Below are positions 1 to 7,424 of a stretch of 64,000 bases of DNA, piece by piece. Source of the stretch: Mannheimia pernigra (GTDB lineage: Bacteria; Pseudomonadota; Gammaproteobacteria; Enterobacterales; Pasteurellaceae); NCBI RefSeq assembly GCF_013377995.1, contig NZ_CP055305.1:1178001-1242000 (forward strand), read 5' to 3'. The notes below the pieces were generated by a model. That model saw only the letters and a list, made by a program, of their open reading frames with translations, had not been told where the DNA came from and did not search any database. Numbering within the stretch: position 1 is the first letter of the stretch; the number at the start of each line of letters is the position of its first letter. The position numbers were made by a program, and so were the translations under genes.

Positions 1-20
1 AAAGTAAGATTTTTGGCAAA

Positions 21-824
21 TTATTTAAAGGTTGCCCAAACAGGGGAGTGGTCTGATGGTTTTTCCATTGCTCGAATGTCTAAGTCTATTCCTGTTTCTA
101 CGCAACGCTCGGCAAGTGATTTCGACGCTAAAATTAAATCAATGCGTAAGCCACGGTTATCATCAAAGCCTTTGGAACGATAATCAAACCACGAGAATTG
201 GTTGTTTACTTCTGGATTAGCCACACGGAAAGTATCCACCAAACCATAACGGTGTAAACGATCTAACCACTCACGCTCTTCTGGTAAAAAGGAGCATTTT
301 CCGTCGCGTAGCCAACGTTTACGATTTGGTTCTCCGATGCCAATATCTAAATCAGTTGGGCTAATGTTCATATCGCCCATAATGATAATTGGATTTTCAG
401 GTTTGAGTTGCGTTTCTAAATAATGTTGTAAATCAGAATAGAATTTCTGCTTTGCTGGGAATTTGGTTTCGTGGCTACGATTTTCCCCTTGTGGGAAATA
501 ACCATTTAGTACGGTTAAAACACCAAAATCGGTTTCAATATCTGCCATAATCATTCGCTTTTGGGCATTTAGCTCATCAGTAGGGAAACCTTTACGTACC
601 GCAATAGGTGCTTTTTTTGTCAGTAATGCTACGCCGTAATGCCCTTTTTGCCCGTGATGAAAAACGTGATACCCCAAATGATTAACTAAGTCGTAGGGAA
701 AATCTTCATCGGCTACTTTGATTTCTTGTAAGCCGAGGACATCTGGTTGATGTTTTTCGATAATCGCCTCAAGTTGATGTGGACGGGCTCGTAATCCATT
801 AATATTAAAAGAGATAAATTTCAT
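21..824 (-). CDS. xthA: Exonuclease III (AP endonuclease)
   Basis: Cytoplasmic DNA repair enzyme that cleaves at abasic sites and degrades duplex DNA from 3' ends. The 267-residue product matches the length of the family (E. coli 268). The exonuclease-endonuclease-phosphatase fold motifs are all visible: LQEIK with the metal-binding Glu near residue 34, GDMNISPTDLD near 150, and the C-terminal SDHSPVW with the catalytic His. The ATG at 824 has AGGTT about 8 bases upstream. It reads in the same direction as the permease gene upstream of it but is separated from it by a hairpin made of two uptake signals, so it is probably its own transcription unit. Confidence 0.96.
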   Translation of the reverse strand: MKFISFNINGLRARPHQLEAIIEKHQPDVLGLQEIKVADEDFPYDLVNHLGYHVFHHGQKGHYGVALLTKKAPIAVRKGFPTDELNAQKRMIMADIETDFGVLTVLNGYFPQGENRSHETKFPAKQKFYSDLQHYLETQLKPENPIIIMGDMNISPTDLDIGIGEPNRKRWLRDGKCSFLPEEREWLDRLHRYGLVDTFRVANPEVNNQFSWFDYRSKGFDDNRGLRIDLILASKSLAERCVETGIDLDIRAMEKPSDHSPVWATFK

Positions 825-860
825 TCTATGTAACCTGATGTGTAAAAAATAAATGAAAAT

Positions 861-889
861 AGACCGCTTGTGAGTATGACAAGCGGTCT
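861..889 (-). terminator. Terminator hairpin made of paired uptake signals
   Basis: AGACCGCTTGT and ACAAGCGGTCT form a perfect 11-bp stem with a 7-base loop. On the minus strand it lies just after the stop of the permease gene and is followed by a T-rich run. On the plus strand it is followed by seven T. Both arms are the 9-mer uptake signal, a common terminator design in this family. Confidence 0.8.
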
Positions 890-918
890 TTTTTTAGCAA
901 AATTTTGCGTATTATAAC

Positions 919-2295
919 TTAAAGTGTCATTGCTGCAATCCAACCAAATACTAATAACGGAATATTAAAGTGAATAAAGGTTGGCACAACAGAATCCCAA
1001 ATATGGTCGTGTTTTCCATCTGCATTTAAGCCAGATGTTGGGCCAAGTGTGGAGTCGGAAGCGGGAGAACCTGCATCACCAAGTGCAGCGGCAACGCCTA
1101 TAATTGACATAGTTGCTAATGGCGAGAAACCAAAAGATATACAAAGTGGCACATAGATTGAGGTAATAATTGGCACAGTTGAAAATGATGAGCCAATACC
1201 CATTGTGATGAACAAGCCCACAACCAGCATTAAGAGTGCGGCTGTTTCTTTTGAGGAAATAATATCACGTAGGCTCTCAACGAGCATTGCTACACCACCT
1301 GTTGAATTGACGACGCCAGCAAAACCAGACGCTGCAATCATTACAAAGCTAATCATTGCCATTAAACGTAAGCCTGCTTGGAAAACATCATTGCTTTCTT
1401 TCAATTTAAATACACCGCCTAATGCAAAGATCACTAATCCGACTAATCCGCCAATAATTGTTGAATTTGTCGCTAATTGCACTGAACAGGTTGCGATAAT
1501 CGCTAAAATGCTAATACCAATATGGAAAGGTTTTACACTAGCAACACGAGCTTGAATATCATCTGTAGTGGGTTCAAGCGTCTGTTCTACATACACGCGA
1601 GGTTTGCGATATGAGACAAAGAATGCAAAGAGTAAACCTAAAATCATACCCGATACAGGAATCAGCATAGCTTTTGTCATTTCTGCTGTTGTACTGACTA
1701 ATTGGAATGGTTCACCTGCTTGGTTAATATTTTTAACTAAAATGCTTTCAATAAAGATTTGTCCAAAACCTGCTGGAATTAACATATAAGTTGCGGTTAA
1801 GCCAAATGTTAAAGCACAAGCGACTGCACGGCGGTCAATTTTTAACTTATTCATCACACTTAATAACGGTGGAATTAAGATAGGAATAAAGGCAATATGA
1901 ATTGGAATTAAGTTTTGTGATGACATTGAAAAGGCAACTAATACAAATAGCACAATGTATTTAAACCACATTACAGAACGCCCTGATGGGCTATGCCCGA
2001 AAGATTTAATCACTTTATAAGCTAATAAATCAGTCACCCCTGATTTTGAAAGTGCGACAGCAAAAGCACCAAGAACTGCGTAGTTCATAGCTGTTTCTGC
2101 ACCACCGCCTAAACCGCCAGTGAAACTTTTTATCGTTTTTTGCAGGGCATCAGCCAAGCCGACCCCTTCAATACCTAAGTTACCGATTAAGCCACAGGTA
2201 AGTGCAGAAATAATAAGGGCGATCACCACGTTAATTCTAAGCAGGCTTAGTATTAACAAGACGATAATCGAAATAAAAACCTCATTTGATAGCAT
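919..2295 (-). CDS. yuiF: YuiF-type permease, predicted histidine transporter (Na+/H+ antiporter family)
   Basis: Very hydrophobic 458-residue inner-membrane protein with about a dozen predicted membrane segments. It resembles the Na+/H+ antiporter (NhaC-like) family that includes YuiF and the H. influenzae HI0325 type. Family annotation alone suggests cation/proton exchange. The leader upstream is decisive for a better guess: a 14-codon peptide with three His codons, followed by a terminator, implies control by charged histidyl-tRNA. Histidine uptake is therefore the inferred role, in line with earlier comparative-genomics predictions for YuiF. No his biosynthesis gene is adjacent. The substrate is inferred, not shown. 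Confidence 0.8.
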   Translation of the reverse strand: MLSNEVFISIIVLLILSLLRINVVIALIISALTCGLIGNLGIEGVGLADALQKTIKSFTGGLGGGAETAMNYAVLGAFAVALSKSGVTDLLAYKVIKSFGHSPSGRSVMWFKYIVLFVLVAFSMSSQNLIPIHIAFIPILIPPLLSVMNKLKIDRRAVACALTFGLTATYMLIPAGFGQIFIESILVKNINQAGEPFQLVSTTAEMTKAMLIPVSGMILGLLFAFFVSYRKPRVYVEQTLEPTTDDIQARVASVKPFHIGISILAIIATCSVQLATNSTIIGGLVGLVIFALGGVFKLKESNDVFQAGLRLMAMISFVMIAASGFAGVVNSTGGVAMLVESLRDIISSKETAALLMLVVGLFITMGIGSSFSTVPIITSIYVPLCISFGFSPLATMSIIGVAAALGDAGSPASDSTLGPTSGLNADGKHDHIWDSVVPTFIHFNIPLLVFGWIAAMTL

Positions 2296-2357
2296 TGTAT
2301 TTATCCTCTATTTTTTTAAACATTAAAATGAAAAGTTATTTAATTAATACAAAAAAT

Positions 2358-2387
2358 AACCCCTCGAAAGTGGACTTCCGAGGGGTT
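2358..2387 (-). terminator. Attenuator terminator of the histidine leader
   Basis: On the minus strand AACCCCTCG and CGAGGGGTT form a 9-bp GC-rich stem with a 12-base loop, followed by ATTTTTT. It lies about 80 bases downstream of the leader-peptide stop and about 60 bases before the permease start. This is the layout of a transcription attenuator rather than an end-of-gene terminator. Confidence 0.85.
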
Positions 2388-2426
2388 GAGATCGTAGTTT
2401 AGCTTATACACTTATCGGCTTCACTT

Positions 2427-2448
2427 GCTCGGAGTTTATCTTCCAAGC
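2427..2448 (-). promoter_or_regulatory. Alternative stem in the histidine attenuator leader
   Basis: GCTTGGA and TCCGAGC on the minus strand can form a 7-bp stem (one G-U pair) between the leader-peptide stop and the terminator. It is a candidate for the pause or antiterminator part of the attenuator. The exact competing pairings were not computed. Confidence 0.45.
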
Positions 2449-2468
2449 ATACCAAAACGCCCGAAAGA

Positions 2469-2513
2469 TTATTCAGGAAAGTGGCAGTGATGATAAACTT
2501 TAGTAAAGCGCAT
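2469..2513 (-). CDS. Histidine leader peptide, MRFTKVYHHCHFPE
   Basis: A 14-codon reading frame with a good ribosome site (GGAG, 7 bases before ATG) and three His codons among four consecutive residues (HHCH). It lies between a promoter and a strong terminator. In his-type attenuation, ribosome stalling on His codons when charged tRNA-His is scarce prevents terminator formation and lets the downstream gene be expressed. It resembles the hisL peptides of enteric bacteria, with fewer His codons. Confidence 0.8.
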   Translation of the reverse strand: MRFTKVYHHCHFPE

Positions 2514-2539
2514 AATATTCTCCGAAATTTAGTGGTAGG

Positions 2540-2568
2540 AATATAACTTAGTCAAAAATGAAAATCAA
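2540..2568 (-). promoter_or_regulatory. Promoter of the leader peptide and permease
   Basis: On the minus strand TTGATT is followed after 17 bases by TATATT, a good sigma-70 match. Transcription would start near 2533, about 20 bases before the leader-peptide ATG. Confidence 0.65.
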
Positions 2569-2610
2569 ACTGTTTTTACAAAATTATCAAGGTATTCAAT
2601 AGGCATTTGA

Positions 2611-2643
2611 ACCGCTTGTAATGTGGTGAAGAGGACAAGCGGT
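2611..2643. repeat. Inverted pair of uptake signals
   Basis: ACCGCTTGT at 2611 and ACAAGCGGT at 2635 face each other across 15 bases. The position is between the start of the permease leader and the end of malQ. A perfect malPQ terminator lies nearby, so this pair may serve mainly as uptake sequence. No gene was seen in the rest of 2570-2690. Confidence 0.6.
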
Positions 2644-2696
2644 GATATTTTGCGATTATTTTGCAAATATAAAATTCTGTTTGGATTATAGTAAAA

Positions 2697-2721
2697 AAGG
2701 CAACATTAATGATGTCGCCTT
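2697..2721 (-). terminator. Terminator of the malP-malQ operon
   Basis: In the minus-strand RNA AAGGCGACAU pairs with AUGUUGCCUU (one G-U pair) around a 5-base loop, followed by a run of T. It lies 18 bases after the malQ stop. Confidence 0.8.
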
Positions 2722-2738
2722 AATTTTATATTTAATGG

Positions 2739-4817
2739 TTATTGCCCTTTACGGATAAAATTTACTTTCTTTAATAGATGTTGAATATCTGGATCTGAGA
2801 ATATTTCCTCAATATTCATAGTTAAACGTCGCCGCCAGTTAGCGTATTGTGTACTGGTGCCTGGAATATTGACAGGCTCTGTCATTCCTAACCAGTCTTC
2901 GGGCTGGAAACCGAATAAACCACTACTCACATTTGCGACATAGGTTTGCAAATTGTGAATAAACTTAGTATTAATTGCACTATTGAGTTGTTGATTAATT
3001 TCAGGATCTAGCTTAACTTGATGTTGTGCTAGGCGTTGTAATATTTTTGATTTCGCATTTATACGATCTTGTTTTAAGATTGCCAGTATTTCTGCATTTG
3101 GATATACACCAAATTTTTCGCCTAATTCAAAATCGTAACCACGCCAATAGCCATTAATTGTTGGTAAATCGTGAGTACTTAGGGTAGTCATTGCTTGATA
3201 AGGATAGTTTTTTAAATCACGACTTTGTCCTTGTTCATCAAATTCAAAGTAGAAAATTTTGTAAGATAAAATTCCTGCGTTTTTAAGCTTACTCACGATT
3301 TCTTTTGGTACAGTCCCTAAGTCTTCACCAATAATAAGACATTGATGGCGTTGGCTTTCAAGAGCAAGAATCGCAATTAAATCATCTACTGGATAACGTA
3401 TATACGCCCCATTGGCTGCACTATCACCTTTAGGTATCCACCATAAACGTAATAACGACATAATATGATCAAGACGTAAAGCTCCGCAATGTTTCATATT
3501 TGCTCTTACAAGATCAATGAAAGGGCGGTATGACTGCTGTTTGAGTATATGAGGATTCATTGGCGTTAATCCCCAGTTTTGTCCTTGAGGTCCTAAAACG
3601 TCAGGCGGAGCACCAATTGAAGCTTTCAAGCAATACAGTTGTTTATCATTCCAAGTTTCTGCGCCATTCGCACTGACTCCTACCGCAAGATCACGATACA
3701 GACCGATAGTCATATTTTGTTCTCGGCATATTGTGTCGCATTCAGCTAGTTGCTGATCTGCAATAAATTGTAACCAAATATAAAAGTCAATATCTGCTTT
3801 ATGTTCTGCTCTAAATTGTTGTACCGCTATAGAATGGTAGTCTTGGTATTCTTTTGCCCAAAAATCCCATCCCCACTGATCATTACGTTGATTAGATAAA
3901 TAGTGGTGGAGAGCATCAAAAGTTGCTTGCACCTGCAGGCTTTCCCCTCCTTTTTTTATAAATTCTAAAAAGCCCTGATGAGGACAAGCGGTTATATTTT
4001 GCTGAAATTTTGCAAAAGCAAAGCGTAGTCCTTTTAATTTTAATGGAATAATTTTTTCGTAATTGAGCCAGTCTTGGTTACGTAATTCGCATAGCTGTTT
4101 TTGTACTTCATCGGAATTGAACCAAGCTTGAGCTTCATCATTTTCCTGAAATTCAATTAATTGATTTATATTGATATAGGCAATGTTTAACCACAGTCGA
4201 GAAGATGGGCTATAAGGGCTAGCTGAGTTTGGATTAGCAGGGAAAAGAGAGTGAATCGGGTTTAAACCGATAAAATCAGCTTGATAGCCCGCAAATTTTT
4301 GAATAAATACCTTTAAATCACCAAAATCACCGATTCCCCAGTTGTGTTCTGACTTTAATGTATAAAGTTGTAGGAACGTTCCCCATAATTTTTTATGTTC
4401 AAGTAGTGGTTGAGGTTGATAACAGCGTTTAGGTGCAATAATAATTGTGCAATTAAATGTGCTATGCACCATGTTTAATTGTAAGTGATGATAGCCTAAA
4501 GGTAGATCTTTAGGCAGCGTAATACCACGAGTTTTAATTTTTCCGGCAATAACTTTTTTTGAATCTTCTAACTGTAGCTGCCAAGTTCCTGTAAGTGAGC
4601 GTTTTTTATCTACTAAGTTAAAAGGTAAAAAATAGGGTTGGTTTTGATAAAATATTTTTACTGTTGGAAGTGGCGTTGTATTTGTTTGTATATTTCCGTT
4701 AAATGTTTTTAGTAATGTTGTTTTTATCTTTTTGCAAGCATATTTTTTTACGCCTCGTTCATCGAAAAAATAGGGAATTATACCTGCACGTTCGAATTGC
4801 TTGGCAGTGATTGTCAT
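2739..4817 (-). CDS. malQ: 4-alpha-glucanotransferase (amylomaltase)
   Basis: Cytoplasmic enzyme that disproportionates maltose and maltodextrins, releasing glucose and building longer chains for MalP. The 692 residues match E. coli MalQ (694). All three GH77 catalytic motifs are visible: ALRLDHIM (nucleophile Asp), IGEDLGTVP (acid/base Glu) and LSTHDLPT (transition-state Asp). A GGGAGA ribosome site precedes the ATG at 4817. It lies 70 bases after malP and is probably co-transcribed with it, ending at the hairpin near 2700. Confidence 0.97.
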   Translation of the reverse strand: MTITAKQFERAGIIPYFFDERGVKKYACKKIKTTLLKTFNGNIQTNTTPLPTVKIFYQNQPYFLPFNLVDKKRSLTGTWQLQLEDSKKVIAGKIKTRGITLPKDLPLGYHHLQLNMVHSTFNCTIIIAPKRCYQPQPLLEHKKLWGTFLQLYTLKSEHNWGIGDFGDLKVFIQKFAGYQADFIGLNPIHSLFPANPNSASPYSPSSRLWLNIAYININQLIEFQENDEAQAWFNSDEVQKQLCELRNQDWLNYEKIIPLKLKGLRFAFAKFQQNITACPHQGFLEFIKKGGESLQVQATFDALHHYLSNQRNDQWGWDFWAKEYQDYHSIAVQQFRAEHKADIDFYIWLQFIADQQLAECDTICREQNMTIGLYRDLAVGVSANGAETWNDKQLYCLKASIGAPPDVLGPQGQNWGLTPMNPHILKQQSYRPFIDLVRANMKHCGALRLDHIMSLLRLWWIPKGDSAANGAYIRYPVDDLIAILALESQRHQCLIIGEDLGTVPKEIVSKLKNAGILSYKIFYFEFDEQGQSRDLKNYPYQAMTTLSTHDLPTINGYWRGYDFELGEKFGVYPNAEILAILKQDRINAKSKILQRLAQHQVKLDPEINQQLNSAINTKFIHNLQTYVANVSSGLFGFQPEDWLGMTEPVNIPGTSTQYANWRRRLTMNIEEIFSDPDIQHLLKKVNFIRKGQ

Positions 4818-4852
4818 AATATTTTCTCCCAGAATATATGAAATATAAATGA

Positions 4853-4880
4853 AGGCGGCTTCTTATCTTAGAAGTCGCCT
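4853..4880 (-). other. Hairpin between malP and malQ
   Basis: AGGCGGCTTCT and AGAAGTCGCCT form an 11-bp imperfect stem with a 6-base loop, just after the malP stop. There is no clear T run on the minus strand, so partial termination or 3'-end protection is more likely than full termination. Confidence 0.5.
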
Positions 4881-4887
4881 GAGTTGA

Positions 4888-7257
4888 TTATCTATTTAGC
4901 CAAATACGTTGTTGATAATCTCGAATTGAACGATCTGAACTGAAAGTGCCTAAGCGAGCGGTATTTAAAATGGCACTATTTAACCACGATTCTTGGTTTA
5001 AATACGCTATACCGATTTTTTCCTGTGTTTTACGATAACTATCAAAATCAGCAAACACTAGGAATGGATCTCTTTCAAGAAGGCTATCTAACATTAATCT
5101 GAAAGTTTCTGTATCACCATGTGATGCTTTGCCTGTGGCTAAGAAATCAATTGCATTTTTCAGTATAGGGTCTTGATTATAGTATTCCTTCGGTTGGTAA
5201 CCTTTAGATAATAAATCACGTACACTTTCTACTGTGTGACCGAAGATAAATATGTTTTCTTCTCCCACTATTTCAGCGATTTCTACATTAGCACCATCTA
5301 GGGTACCTACAGTTAGTGCACCATTTAATGCAAGCTTCATATTACCTGTACCTGATGCTTCTTTTCCAGCCATAGAGATCTGTTCTGATACGTCTGTAGC
5401 AGGAATAATTTTTTCTGCTAGGCTGACTCGGTAATCAGGTAAGAATGCAACTTGTAAACGATCATTTACTTGTTTGTCGTTATTGATAATATTTGCAACG
5501 TTGTTAATTGCGTGAATAATATTTTTAGCTAAATAGTAACCTGGTGCAGCTTTACCTGAAAACAAGAATAAACGAGGTGTATAATCTTGATTTGGATTCG
5601 CTTTTAATGATTGATAAGTTGCAATTATATTTAATAAATTTAAATGCTGACGCTTATATTCGTGGAAGCGTTTAATTTGCACATCAAAAATAGCATCTGG
5701 ATTTACATTTAGACCAAGTGTCTTATTTATTTCATTAGCTAAAATGATTTTATTATTATGCTTAATATTTCGATATTCTTCACGGAATCCTGCATCGTTA
5801 GTATATTTTTCTATACCATTTAGTACTTCAAGGTTGTTAGTCCAATCTTGTTTTAACGTGCGATCTAATAAATCACTTAACTGTGGGTTCGCTTGCCTAA
5901 TCCATCGACGAGGAGTGATGCCATTGGTAACATTACAGAATTTTGTTGGAAATAATTGATGGTATTCAGGAAATAAGTCTGTAACCAATAAGTCTGAGTG
6001 AATTTTTGCTACACCATTGACACGGAAGCAAGTTACTACACAGAGGTTAGCCATACGCACACGATAATCAAAAAGTATAGCAAGCTTTTTCCATATTTGG
6101 GCATCTTCGCCAAATTTTGAGCTAACTTGATCATGGAAAATAGCATTAATCTTTTCTACAATTTGATAATGGCGAGGTAATAATTGTTCGAATAGGTGTT
6201 GATCCCATTGCTCTAGTGCTTCTGGTAATAAAGTATGGTTAGTGTAAGCAAATGTGTTAGAGCAAATATTCCAAGCTTGATCCCAAGTGAAGCTATATTC
6301 ATCTAATAACACTCGCATTAATTCAGGAATAGCAAGAGTTGGGTGAGTATCGTTAAGCTGAATAACTTGATATTTAGCTAAATCCGCTAGCGGATAACCT
6401 TCCGTAAGGTGGCGATCTAAAATGTCTGCAATAGAACAAGCACAGTGGAAATATTGCTGCATTAGACGTAATTTTTGCCCTGCTTCGTGGTTATCGTTCG
6501 GATAAAGTACTTGAGTGAGGGCTGCCGCATTAACAATTGTTTTATCTGCAGTTAAGAATTCACCCTCATTAAAGGCATCAAAATCGAAAGACTGATCGCT
6601 ATCTGCTTGCCATAACCGTAATGGTTGAATGATGTTATTTTTATATCCTACAATAGGTAAATCAAAGGCTTTGCCCTGGATAGAGAGTGTGGGTATCCAT
6701 TCGTATTTATCAGCTTGAATATGTTTGATTTTTCCACCAAAACTAATATTGCGAGTTTTAGACGGATTAAAATGATGCCAAGGATAATGATCTCGGTTCC
6801 AAGTGTCTGGAGACTCTTTTTGCACACCATCTTTAAAGCTTTGCTTAAATAGGCCATATTGATAATGAAGGCCGTAACCTGTTGCATTTTGACCCAATGT
6901 TGCCATAGAGTCTAAAAAACAAGCAGCAAGGCGTCCTAATCCACCATTTCCAAGAGCAGGATCACGTTCTTGTTCTAAAACATCTACTAATTCAACCTGA
7001 TATTGTTTAAGATAGTCACTAATTTGTTCATAGTAGCCTAAATTCATTAAATTATTGCCAGTTAGACGACCAATTAAAAATTCCATAGATAGGTAGTTGA
7101 CATGACGAGACTCAGTTGGCTTAGTGGCAGGTTGGCTGTAAATAAGCTCAAGAGATCCTTCCGCAACAATTTGATACCATTGTTGCAAGGTAAAGTTTTT
7201 GGGATCTGTTACATCAAAATAACGACAGTATTTTTTTACAATAGACTTAAATGGCAT
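4888..7257 (-). CDS. malP: Maltodextrin phosphorylase
   Basis: Cytoplasmic pyridoxal-phosphate enzyme that releases glucose-1-phosphate from maltodextrins. The 789 residues are close to E. coli MalP (797). The phosphorylase signature EASGTGNMK, with the PLP-binding Lys, is present in the C-terminal part, and the N-terminal NYLSMEFLIGR block is intact. AGGAG sits 6 bases before the ATG. It heads the malPQ unit and is divergent from malT, with MalT boxes between them. This context favours MalP over the related glycogen phosphorylase GlgP, since no glg gene is near. Confidence 0.93.
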   Translation of the reverse strand: MPFKSIVKKYCRYFDVTDPKNFTLQQWYQIVAEGSLELIYSQPATKPTESRHVNYLSMEFLIGRLTGNNLMNLGYYEQISDYLKQYQVELVDVLEQERDPALGNGGLGRLAACFLDSMATLGQNATGYGLHYQYGLFKQSFKDGVQKESPDTWNRDHYPWHHFNPSKTRNISFGGKIKHIQADKYEWIPTLSIQGKAFDLPIVGYKNNIIQPLRLWQADSDQSFDFDAFNEGEFLTADKTIVNAAALTQVLYPNDNHEAGQKLRLMQQYFHCACSIADILDRHLTEGYPLADLAKYQVIQLNDTHPTLAIPELMRVLLDEYSFTWDQAWNICSNTFAYTNHTLLPEALEQWDQHLFEQLLPRHYQIVEKINAIFHDQVSSKFGEDAQIWKKLAILFDYRVRMANLCVVTCFRVNGVAKIHSDLLVTDLFPEYHQLFPTKFCNVTNGITPRRWIRQANPQLSDLLDRTLKQDWTNNLEVLNGIEKYTNDAGFREEYRNIKHNNKIILANEINKTLGLNVNPDAIFDVQIKRFHEYKRQHLNLLNIIATYQSLKANPNQDYTPRLFLFSGKAAPGYYLAKNIIHAINNVANIINNDKQVNDRLQVAFLPDYRVSLAEKIIPATDVSEQISMAGKEASGTGNMKLALNGALTVGTLDGANVEIAEIVGEENIFIFGHTVESVRDLLSKGYQPKEYYNQDPILKNAIDFLATGKASHGDTETFRLMLDSLLERDPFLVFADFDSYRKTQEKIGIAYLNQESWLNSAILNTARLGTFSSDRSIRDYQQRIWLNR

Positions 7258-7292
7258 GGGATGCTCCTAGTAAATAAAGGTTGATTGTTGTC

Positions 7293-7325
7293 ATTATGTG
7301 AGATCTGAATAAAATCAAATCATCC
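7293..7325 (-). promoter_or_regulatory. malP promoter with MalT box
   Basis: On the minus strand GGATGA (7325-7320) stands about 21 bases before a CATAAT -10 element (7298-7293). That puts the MalT box near -36 of a start around 7286, as in E. coli mal promoters. A further AGATGA-like copy lies at about 7331-7336, and TGTGA at 7297 is a possible CRP half-site. Confidence 0.6.
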
Positions 7326-7376
7326 TTGTAATCATCTTATGTGGTATGATTTTTAAGAAGTAGTTAGAACTCAAAA

Positions 7377-7392
7377 GGAGGATATATCATCC
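7377..7392. promoter_or_regulatory. Inverted pair of MalT-box-like sequences upstream of malT
   Basis: GGAGGA (7377-7382) and TCATCC (7387-7392) match the MalT consensus GGAKGA on opposite strands. They also form a small RNA hairpin, GAGGAT/ATCCTC at 7378-7394, in the likely malT leader. They may be the upstream activator sites of malP, or may affect malT translation. Confidence 0.45.
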
Positions 7393-7424
7393 TCATTTTG
7401 TTATGTGAGAAGATTGGATTTATT

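Noticed and set aside
2340..2570. Lysine riboswitch upstream of the NhaC-like permease
   Set aside because: Some related transporters have a lysine riboswitch, but this leader shows a His-rich peptide and a simple terminator, and no conserved riboswitch core was recognised.
7398..7424. Longer malT starting with TTG at 7398
   Set aside because: The ATG at 7425 gives the family start MLIPSKL; the added nine residues have no counterpart.
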